Shown here piece by piece: positions 1 through 5,100 of a stretch of 5,100 bases of DNA. The stretch lies in the NCBI GenBank assembly GCA_028822945.1, contig JAPKCN010000143.1, forward strand, positions 1 through 5,100, given 5' to 3'. Within the stretch, counting starts at the first letter, position 1. Each line of letters opens with the position of its first letter. This DNA comes from Porticoccaceae bacterium. GTDB lineage: Bacteria; Pseudomonadota; Gammaproteobacteria; Pseudomonadales; Porticoccaceae. The notes under the pieces were generated by a model. That model had not been told where the DNA came from and did not search any database. It saw only the letters and a list, made by a program, of their open reading frames with translations. The position numbers and the translations under genes are program-made.

Positions 1-639
1 ACGCGCGATATTCTCGGCCAACGACGCAATGATCGTCGGATAATTCTGCACGCTGTCGCTTTGCTCGAGCAGGTCTGACCGCCAGTGTTCGAGCCAATCT
101 CTAAGCAACGCCTCAGTCACCTCTAAATGACCCTGCAAGGCAAGTACATTATCGCAGTACCTAAAGGCCTCGTTGCGACAGTGCGTCGATGAAAATAGCA
201 GCGCGCCATCGGTCGTCGCCGCGAAACACTCATAATGTCAGTGAAACATAATAATCGGATCTTCGATATCCCCCAGCCAATCCTCAGCTTCGCTGCCGGG
301 CTGCCGATAGCAGGCTTATCAACCGACTTCGGCGACCGCACTGCGCACTATTGTTTGACCCCGTGCTTTGGCAACCAGCTATCCGCCTAGGCAGTATCCC
401 ATGATCCAAAGCCTGTTCGATCAGGGCAGTTTCCTCGCACAACCAGTCCAGATTATCGTTTGCGATCATGGTTACATCCATAAAATCAAATCCGCCTCAC
501 TCTCGTCTAGCGGCGCAATGGGCTGTCCGAGATAGGCGCAAACAATGTCGTAGGATATCTGCTTGCGACGGAAATAATCAGCGATGTAACCGGGGGTTTC
601 ATCCTCCATGTGCAAGTAAATGCGCACCCGCCGGGGCAT
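1..639 (-). pseudogene. Broken class I glutamine amidotransferase (GMP-synthase-like), 3' end beyond window
   Basis: When intact, this family uses a Cys-His-Glu triad to hydrolyse glutamine or gamma-glutamyl amides. Here the reading frame must be pieced together. From ATG 639 it reads MPRRVRIYLHMEDETPGYIA and on to about 482, where TAA at 477-475 would end it. A one-base loss, most simply in the T run at 482-485, restores frame for a segment containing NDNLDWLCEETALIEQALDHG (451-398, in part). Near 396-400 the frame changes again, with the usual I-P-V-L-G stretch missing, and continues as YCLGG with the nucleophile Cys codon at 393-391. In-frame stops follow: TAG 381-379 (in the place of Gln), TGA 321-319 (Trp), TAA 318-316 and TGA 240-238 (Trp of a W-H motif). 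The triad His and Glu survive in GHLEV (codons 129-127 and 123-121). The conserved oxyanion motif MGGPMS appears as MDVTMI. From 237 to 1 the frame is open. The start lies 7 bases after the stop of the oxidase gene, so it was probably the last gene of the same operon. The family assignment is confident; the exact substrate is unknown. It is not of the PuuD (C26) type as far as I can judge. Confidence 0.88.
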
Positions 640-646
640 CGGTGGA

Positions 647-1930
647 TTACAACCGATCGCGTAGTTTATACAACATCATACCGGCGGCCATCGCTGGTCG
701 ACGCAGTAATTTTCCCCCTGGCCAAGGCATGTGAAACATTTTATTCATAATGTCAAAACGCCGAGTATCACCATCCACCGCCTCGGCGAGAATTCGTCCG
801 GTCATGTGCGTAGGCGCCACACCATGGCCTGAATAACCGCTGACATAGAGTACGTTACTGTTCGCAACACGACCAATTTGCGGCATCCGACGCACGCTAA
901 TTCCCATCCGCCCCGACCAGCTGTAGTCGATCTTAACCGCGCTTAAAGCCGGGAAAACTTTGCGCATCTTGGCCTGCATGATAGCGGTGGCGTTGGTCGG
1001 ATCGAGGCCGGTATAGTTCGATAACCCACCAAATAACAAGCGCTTATCGGCTGACAATCGATAGTAATCGAGCGCAGTCCTAGAATCGCAAACCGCGACA
1101 TCGCGCACCATACTCTGCGCCAACTGCTCGTATGCGAGAGGCTCAGTAGCGATGATACAGCTGGTAGCCGGCAGCACTCGGGCATCTAGGTAGGGAACTA
1201 AATCGCCCATATAAGCATTGCCACATAAAATCACATGATCGGCCTTGACCCTACCTTTATCTGTCTCCACCGCTGGGCTTTCACCAAAGTTGATAGCGGT
1301 GATCTTTGAGTGCTCAAAAATTTTTGCGCCCAGCGACTCGGCAACCCTAGCCTCGCCAATACACAGATTGAGCGGCTGAATATGCCCCCAGTCCTCGCGG
1401 TAATAACCACCTAGGTAAAGCTCTGAGTTCACGTATTGCTTTATCTCGTCGCGATCCAGCAATTTCATCTCCGGCTCTTCTTTGGCCCACTGGCGGTAGG
1501 CTTTTAAATGTCGCTTTTTAAGCCCAACCTCGCACCATCCCCACTTTAGATCGCAATCGATTTGGTATTTTTCAATTCGCTGTTTAATAATTTCGACGCA
1601 TTCCCAACCCATTCCCTCGACAGCGGTGACGCCGTCGCTGCCGATACTGCCACGAAATGCACTCGGGTCTCGGCCATAGCCGCCAATAATTTGTCCACCA
1701 TTGCGGCCACTGGCTCCCCAGCCTATTCGGTTAGATTCTATCAGCGCTACGCTATAGCCGCGTTCGCCTAGCTCGACTGCTGTGGCAACGCCGCTAAATC
1801 CGCCACCGACAATCGCGACATCGACTGCGATGTCGCCCTCCAACTGCGGGTAGTCAGTCTGCCAATTTACAGAGGCCGCATAATAAGACGGCGCGTGCTC
1901 GTTAGTGTCGACGGTCGATTTTAAAAACAC
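647..1930 (-). CDS. FAD-dependent oxidoreductase, gamma-glutamylputrescine oxidase (PuuB/OrdL) type
   Basis: This is a 427-residue flavin oxidase of the DAO superfamily, close in length to E. coli PuuB. Such enzymes oxidise the amine carbon of a gamma-glutamyl-amine to an aldehyde, releasing ammonia and hydrogen peroxide. The FAD-binding Rossmann fold starts near residue 38 with IVGGGFSGV (GxGxxG at 42-47). The acidic residue for the ribose is E65 in ALIES. WGASGRNGGQ (71-80) is a hallmark of the PuuB/OrdL group, YRLSADKRLLFGG (290-302) is the usual substrate-domain strand, and GYSGHGVAPTHMTGRILAE (365-383) is the C-terminal FAD-contacting motif. No signal peptide or membrane segment is seen, so it is probably cytoplasmic. 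It follows the Rieske oxygenase gene by 23 bases and is followed at once by the broken amidotransferase, fitting one transcript. The start is GTG: an in-frame TAG at 1942-1940 lies just upstream and no ATG is available. Related flavoenzymes oxidise sarcosine or other N-methyl amines, so the exact substrate is open. Confidence 0.9.
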   Translation of the reverse strand: MFLKSTVDTNEHAPSYYAASVNWQTDYPQLEGDIAVDVAIVGGGFSGVATAVELGERGYSVALIESNRIGWGASGRNGGQIIGGYGRDPSAFRGSIGSDGVTAVEGMGWECVEIIKQRIEKYQIDCDLKWGWCEVGLKKRHLKAYRQWAKEEPEMKLLDRDEIKQYVNSELYLGGYYREDWGHIQPLNLCIGEARVAESLGAKIFEHSKITAINFGESPAVETDKGRVKADHVILCGNAYMGDLVPYLDARVLPATSCIIATEPLAYEQLAQSMVRDVAVCDSRTALDYYRLSADKRLLFGGLSNYTGLDPTNATAIMQAKMRKVFPALSAVKIDYSWSGRMGISVRRMPQIGRVANSNVLYVSGYSGHGVAPTHMTGRILAEAVDGDTRRFDIMNKMFHMPWPGGKLLRRPAMAAGMMLYKLRDRL

Positions 1931-1935
1931 AGAAA

Positions 1936-1940
1936 TCCCT
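1936..1940 (-). promoter_or_regulatory. Ribosome binding site for the GTG-started oxidase
   Basis: AGGGA lies five bases upstream of GTG 1930-1928. It supports GTG as the start, because the upstream in-frame TAG at 1942-1940 leaves only a few codons and none is ATG. The Rieske gene has the same ATAGGGAT core upstream of its start. Confidence 0.6.
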
Positions 1941-1953
1941 ATATATTAATTAT

Positions 1954-3213
1954 TTATGTAGCAGTACTTACCAGCATTTGGAGATACCAGCGGATAAACT
2001 CCATACAGGTGGCCTCGTGCTCCGGGTGGTAAGGTCCCGGCTGGTAGAATCTAGAATTAACCCCCTCACTGTTACGCATAATGATATATTCGTCCTCTAA
2101 ACTGGTGTGGTGCCAAAGCCAAGTGAGCTTTTCTCGATCGTAGTCGACTCCCTCCTCGGCATTGCCATTGACATACCACACCAATTCCATATCGGTTTCG
2201 GTTAGGCTTCTGGGAATAAAGCGATACAGCACACAGTGATCCGGATAGTTCAACATGAACGTCAGCGGCCCCATCTGAAAGTCCCCTGCGCCGCCATCAT
2301 AACCTTGCATATTGCCCATCAGCGGCGCCAGTGGTTGGCCGTCTGCGCTACCGGTTTTAACACCGTCGTACAGCGCGTACCGACTATGGTAAGAGCAGGC
2401 ACCAAAAGACGCTGAATCGTTGTAATAACCGTAATAATCCTCGGCGATTCCCGGTACACCAGTGATCTCGGCGGCGCGCGCCCACATCGCCTCATTGAGT
2501 GGCTTAACCTTATCAAAAGACGCCTGTAGCGTGTGCAGTTTTGCGTATTGTCGGTGCGAACTCGAACAGTGATAACACTCTAAATAATTTTCTAGACAGA
2601 GCTTCCAGTTAGCATTGATGCGGTAGGTCTTGGAATGCGCCACTTTGGCATTGGTTAAATCGTATGCACCCAACTGGCGAGTGATATTTTCAAGTGGTGC
2701 AACAAAATCCGGTGCCCGTGGATCGCAATTGATAAAAATCATACCGTGGAATACTTCAAAGCGAACTTTCTTTAGATCGTAATCGGCACAGGAAAAACCC
2801 TCTAATTTATCCATTTCACGCGCCCGCTTAAGCGAGCCATCGTTACTGTAGGCCCAGCCGTGATAAGGGCAGACAAAAGTCCGGCGATTGCCACTCGTCT
2901 CCTCGACAACCCGAGCACCTCGATGCCGGCAAATGTTGTGCATAACGCGCACCTCGCCATCACCATCGCGATTGATAATGAGTGAGTCCTCGCCGATATC
3001 AAACAAGAAATAATCGCCGTTATTAGCGATCTGGCTTATGTGGCCTGCATACAGCCAACTCTTAAAGATAATATTTTCTAACTCAGTCTCGTAGGTTACA
3101 TGGGAGCGGTAGAAATACGAGTCGATAGCAAACCCTTGTTGCTCGAGCTGGGCGCTGGCCATCCCGACCATTTTCTCGCGAGTGTCAGAAACGTCCGTCG
3201 CAATAAATTTCAT
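1954..3213 (-). CDS. Rieske non-heme iron oxygenase, alpha (catalytic) subunit, quaternary-ammonium type
   Basis: This 419-residue protein is complete. The Rieske [2Fe-2S] site is C95-x-H97 in NICRHRGA and C115-x2-H118 in CPYHGWAY, with 17 residues between H97 and C115, as the family requires. The catalytic domain has the iron ligands H215 and H220 in LECYHCSSSH, and probably D374 in SLEDEYI as the third. The residue three before the first His, which usually bridges electron transfer between subunits and is normally Asp, is Glu (E212). This is also known for carnitine oxygenase CntA. Together with NWKLCLENYLECYH, this points to the choline/glycine betaine/carnitine oxygenase branch rather than to classic aromatic dioxygenases. 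An aromatic-rich stretch (Y260, Y261, Y263, Y264) could help hold a cation, which is inference. Electrons must come from a separate reductase not seen here. The start at 3213 has AGGGA seven bases upstream; M15 (3171-3169) is a weaker alternative. The gene probably starts a transcript from the promoter in the preceding gap and is followed 23 bases later by the oxidase. The substrate cannot be told from sequence alone. Confidence 0.9.
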   Translation of the reverse strand: MKFIATDVSDTREKMVGMASAQLEQQGFAIDSYFYRSHVTYETELENIIFKSWLYAGHISQIANNGDYFLFDIGEDSLIINRDGDGEVRVMHNICRHRGARVVEETSGNRRTFVCPYHGWAYSNDGSLKRAREMDKLEGFSCADYDLKKVRFEVFHGMIFINCDPRAPDFVAPLENITRQLGAYDLTNAKVAHSKTYRINANWKLCLENYLECYHCSSSHRQYAKLHTLQASFDKVKPLNEAMWARAAEITGVPGIAEDYYGYYNDSASFGACSYHSRYALYDGVKTGSADGQPLAPLMGNMQGYDGGAGDFQMGPLTFMLNYPDHCVLYRFIPRSLTETDMELVWYVNGNAEEGVDYDREKLTWLWHHTSLEDEYIIMRNSEGVNSRFYQPGPYHPEHEATCMEFIRWYLQMLVSTAT

Positions 3214-3220
3214 ACAAATA

Positions 3221-3225
3221 TCCCT
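3221..3225 (-). promoter_or_regulatory. Ribosome binding site of the Rieske oxygenase gene
   Basis: AGGGA sits seven bases before ATG 3213-3211. It favours this start over the in-frame ATG codons at 3171 and 3162. Confidence 0.6.
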
Positions 3226-3279
3226 ATGGGTATTGGCGTTTACAAGTCAAAAAACTACTATACAACAATTAACTGAACG

Positions 3280-3308
3280 ATCATATATCCAGCTAAATGA
3301 TGATTCAA
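3280..3308 (-). promoter_or_regulatory. Candidate sigma70-type promoter upstream of the Rieske oxygenase gene
   Basis: Read on the minus strand, TTGAAT (3308-3303) is followed after exactly 17 bases by TATGAT (3285-3280). Against TTGACA and TATAAT this is four and five matches of six. Transcription would begin near 3273 and leave a leader of about 60 bases before the Rieske gene. The 146-base gap (3214-3359) is far wider than the other gaps in the block, which fits a separate or additional promoter here. The region is AT-rich, so a chance match is possible. Confidence 0.45.
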
Positions 3309-3311
3309 TCA
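3301..3311. repeat. Short perfect palindrome over the -35 element
   Basis: TGATTGAATCA on the minus strand has 5-base arms TGATT and AATCA around a central G. It contains most of the proposed -35 hexamer, so a dimeric regulator bound here could block or modulate the promoter. Five-base arms are short and may occur by chance. Confidence 0.3.
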
Positions 3312-3359
3312 CCCATACAGTGACTTTTAAAACAACCATTTTCAAGGCGATAACTAATC

Positions 3360-4739
3360 CTACATCGAACGCAAATACCAGTCATAATCGACATTCGACA
3401 CCCGAGCGGCAAACTGTTCGCACTCACCGCGACGCACTGTGCCAAAAAGCCGGCAGTAGTCAGCCCCAAAATAGCGCGGCAATACCGTCGCCGCGTCAAA
3501 TTCATCCAGCGCCCGACACCAGACGCGTGGTAGAGTAATTTGCTGTTCCAACGTAGCGCCCTCAGCAACCATTTCATCCGGTTCGAGGCGCTCTTTGATG
3601 CCGTGATGAATACCGGCAACCAGCGCCGCCATCACCAGATAGGGATTGGCATCAGCACCCGCAACTCGGTGTTCCAGTCGTCGATCGCGGTGACCAGAAA
3701 CAGGGATACGTAGCGCAACATCGCGATGGTTGTAACCCCAATTGGGTGTCAGTGGCGCAAAAGTGTCTGGCACTAATCGCCTGTAGGAATTGGCATTGGG
3801 CGCAAAAATCGCCATGGACTCTCCCATGGTCGCCGCCAAACCACCGATCGCGTAGCGCAAACTGTCGGAGATCGCCGGTGTCTCGTTGGAGTGCTCATCG
3901 GCAAATACATTATTTCCCTGAGCGTCGTAAAGACTCAGGTGAATATGCAATCCACTACCGGCAATCTCAGTAAAGGGTTTAGCCATAAAGCTCGCCGCCA
4001 TACCATATTGACGCGCCACTCCCTTGACGATGCGCTTGAGCATGATACTCTGGTCACAGGCTGTTACTGGATCTTCGACATGCTGTAAATTAATTTCAAA
4101 CTGCCCCGGTGAAAACTCTGAGTGCACCGTGGTCATCGGCACCTGCTGGACCTCACAGGCCCGCCTGACGTCCTCTAAGAAGTCATCATGATCCCAAAGA
4201 TCTTCCGGCATCGCATATTGAATCCCTATCTGATCGATGCAAGTTCCCGGCACCTTACCCAGTTTTGGTTTCGGCACGCAGCCATCACTATCTTCAATCA
4301 GATAAAACTCCAATTCAGTAGCCACCACGGCTTTTAGGCCTAAGGCCTGAAGTGGCTTTAACGCTTGATGTAGAATGTTGCGCGAGTCAAACAACGCTGG
4401 ACTGCCGTCGAGCTCAGTAAAACTCGACATAACTTGAGCCGTATTAGATTTTAACCAGGTTATTGGTGCTAAGGTATTCGCTATCGGATGGATGAGTTTA
4501 TCTGGATCGCCCTCGAGATTGGCAAAATCAACCTGATCACAAAACTCCCCCAGCGCGTTCAACAACATCGTCGACGCTGGAGCCTTGAGACCACTTTTAA
4601 ATAGCGTCTGACAGTCTTGTCGAGGTATTCGTCTGCAGCGCACAATGCCGTTCATATCGGGCATCAATACCTCCAGCATCGCGATTTCTGGATACAGGTC
4701 TAAAAACACTTGGAGTTCTGCCTGACTCGCAATATTCAT
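3360..4739 (-). CDS. Glutamine synthetase family gamma-glutamyl-amine ligase (PuuA/GlnA3-like)
   Basis: This is a complete 459-residue member of the glutamine synthetase fold. The family joins the gamma-carboxyl of glutamate to ammonia or an amine using ATP. The N-terminal beta-grasp part holds EVLMPDMNGIVRCRRIP (23-39). The catalytic domain shows metal-binding E142 and E144 in TELEFYLIE, E208 and E215 in SEFSPGQFEINL, H265 in GSGLHIHLSL, arginines in NSYRRLVP (317-324), and E356 and R358 in RRLEHRVAGADANPYL. All catalytic residues look intact except one: the position of the E. coli GlnA flap glutamate (E327, in GYEAP) is F327 here (DTFAP). Loss of that Glu is expected in amine-using members, since it serves ammonia binding and deprotonation. 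The adenylylation-site Tyr region of GlnA is also not recognisable. This argues for an amine substrate such as a polyamine, alkylamine or ethanolamine, not for nitrogen assimilation. The start has GAGG six bases upstream, and the gene begins 24 bases after the acyl-CoA synthetase stop, so the two are probably cotranscribed. Which amine it uses is unknown. Confidence 0.9.
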   Translation of the reverse strand: MNIASQAELQVFLDLYPEIAMLEVLMPDMNGIVRCRRIPRQDCQTLFKSGLKAPASTMLLNALGEFCDQVDFANLEGDPDKLIHPIANTLAPITWLKSNTAQVMSSFTELDGSPALFDSRNILHQALKPLQALGLKAVVATELEFYLIEDSDGCVPKPKLGKVPGTCIDQIGIQYAMPEDLWDHDDFLEDVRRACEVQQVPMTTVHSEFSPGQFEINLQHVEDPVTACDQSIMLKRIVKGVARQYGMAASFMAKPFTEIAGSGLHIHLSLYDAQGNNVFADEHSNETPAISDSLRYAIGGLAATMGESMAIFAPNANSYRRLVPDTFAPLTPNWGYNHRDVALRIPVSGHRDRRLEHRVAGADANPYLVMAALVAGIHHGIKERLEPDEMVAEGATLEQQITLPRVWCRALDEFDAATVLPRYFGADYCRLFGTVRRGECEQFAARVSNVDYDWYLRSM

Positions 4740-4745
4740 GGGTAA

Positions 4746-4750
4746 CCTCA
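4746..4750 (-). promoter_or_regulatory. Ribosome binding site of the gamma-glutamyl-amine ligase
   Basis: TGAGG lies six bases upstream of ATG 4739-4737, inside the 24-base gap after the acyl-CoA synthetase. It supports this start and translation from a shared transcript. Confidence 0.6.
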
Positions 4751-4763
4751 GTTTTTCGATGAA

Positions 4764-5100
4764 TCAAGTCCTAAATGTTGCTTTTTTGACTACTAGCGCA
4801 TCCAGTCCTTGGCAGCCATTATTAGTGATTTTCAACGGATTGATGTCGAGTTCGCTAATAAGATCGGCAAACTCAACAGCCAATACCGACAACTGGGCTG
4901 CCGCGCTACAATAAGAGTCTATATCGACCATCGGCATGCCGCGATTGCCATCCAAAGCGGGCGCCATAGTCAATTTTTGTACCGCACGCGCAACTGTTGC
5001 AGCATCGAATGGCGGCAACAACACCTGAATGTCCGCCAATATCTCGGCATAAATTCCGCCGCTGCCGACTACTATAAGTGGTCCAAACTGTTCGTCATTG
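4764..5100 (-). CDS. NDP-forming acyl-CoA synthetase, C-terminal ATP-grasp end (partial)
   Basis: The last 111 residues are visible, read in frame from the window edge to TGA 4766-4764; the start lies beyond 5100. The fragment opens with FGPLIVVGSGGIYAEIL, typical of the ATP-grasp domain of acetyl-CoA synthetase (ADP-forming) and related acyl-CoA ligases. It continues with DIQVLLPPFDAATVARAVQ, a GNRGMPMVDID segment, the conserved ELDINPL metal/nucleotide strand and a closing GLDALVVKK. Enzymes of this type interconvert an acid, CoA and ATP with acyl-CoA, ADP and phosphate; some homologues are the CoA-binding half fused to the ATP-grasp half. Whether this one is fused or a separate beta subunit cannot be seen. 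Its tight spacing to the ligase gene suggests it acts in the same pathway, for instance on a carboxylic acid product. TTG at 5039 is not the start, because the conserved motif continues upstream of it. Confidence 0.85.
   Translation of the reverse strand, partial: NDEQFGPLIVVGSGGIYAEILADIQVLLPPFDAATVARAVQKLTMAPALDGNRGMPMVDIDSYCSAAAQLSVLAVEFADLISELDINPLKITNNGCQGLDALVVKKATFRT

Larger units (their letters stand above)
3214..3359. other. 146-base intergenic gap
   Basis: This AT-rich spacer separates the ligase gene from the Rieske gene. It holds the candidate promoter and palindrome and the Rieske ribosome binding site. I see no clear terminator: the best hairpin (3324-3346) is AT-only in most of its stem and lacks a following T tract. 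Read-through from the ligase gene is therefore possible. Confidence 0.6.

Noticed and set aside
123..341. Minus-strand open frame of 72 codons in the amidotransferase region
   Set aside because: It is an off-frame reading; the conserved amidotransferase residues (EAEDWLGDIEDP and later) lie in another frame.
1..639. Stop-codon readthrough or an alternative genetic code explaining the interrupted amidotransferase
   Set aside because: All three stop codons appear in the frame, two frameshifts are also needed, and the neighbouring genes have no internal stops.
468..734. Plus-strand open frame of 88 codons
   Set aside because: It runs antisense to the amidotransferase remnant and the oxidase 3' end, has a low-complexity, Arg/Ser-rich translation with no recognisable domain, and no good ribosome site was seen.
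1954..3213. Aromatic-ring dioxygenase such as naphthalene or benzoate dioxygenase
   Set aside because: No small beta subunit gene follows, and the ECYHC site with Glu fits the quaternary-ammonium oxygenases better.
3257..3262. TATAGT as an alternative -10 element for the Rieske gene
   Set aside because: No -35-like hexamer lies 16 to 18 bases upstream, unlike the TTGAAT/TATGAT pair.
3324..3346. Imperfect hairpin after the ligase gene as a terminator
   Set aside because: The stem CTTGAAAA/TTTTAAAAG is AT-rich with a bulge and has no following T tract, so it does not look like an intrinsic terminator.
3182..3538. Plus-strand open frame of 118 codons across the intergenic gap
   Set aside because: It overlaps the start of the Rieske gene and the conserved end of the ligase gene in antisense, and its translation resembles no known family.
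3360..4739. Housekeeping glutamine synthetase GlnA
   Set aside because: The flap Glu is replaced by Phe and the neighbours are catabolic; nothing such as ntrB/ntrC lies nearby.

Overview
The window is a compact catabolic block with every recognisable gene on the minus strand, so transcription runs from position 5100 towards position 1. Bacterial Shine-Dalgarno sites, short gaps of about 8 to 25 bases and roughly half GC content suggest a proteobacterium, possibly a marine or soil gammaproteobacterium. That placement comes from gene types and is weak; the sequence holds no taxonomic marker.

In order of transcription: (1) 5100-4764 is the C-terminal end of an NDP-forming acyl-CoA synthetase (ATP-grasp domain), whose start lies outside the window. 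(2) 4739-3360 is an intact glutamine-synthetase-fold gamma-glutamyl-amine ligase (PuuA/GlnA3 type). (3) 3359-3214 is a 146-base gap with a plausible sigma70-type promoter and a small palindrome over its -35 element. (4) 3213-1954 is an intact Rieske non-heme iron oxygenase alpha subunit that resembles the quaternary-ammonium oxygenases and carries a glutamate where most Rieske oxygenases have the bridging aspartate. (5) 1930-647 is an intact FAD-dependent oxidase of the PuuB/OrdL type with a GTG start. (6) 639-1 is a class I glutamine amidotransferase gene that is clearly broken, with two frameshifts and four in-frame stop codons. It runs off the left edge.

A ligase that puts glutamate on an amine, a flavin oxidase of the gamma-glutamyl-amine type and an amidotransferase-fold hydrolase are the core of a gamma-glutamylation route, as in putrescine (Puu) or isopropylamine/alaninol (Ipu) degradation. 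The unusual addition is a Rieske oxygenase in the same block. My inference is that the oxygenase either releases an amine from an N-alkylated or quaternary ammonium compound, which is then gamma-glutamylated and oxidised, or hydroxylates the gamma-glutamylated intermediate. The acyl-CoA synthetase may activate the resulting acid. The Rieske reductase and an aldehyde dehydrogenase are not in this window. Decay of the amidotransferase suggests that the last step has been lost or is done elsewhere.

No tRNA, rRNA, CRISPR array, insertion sequence or convincing terminator was seen.
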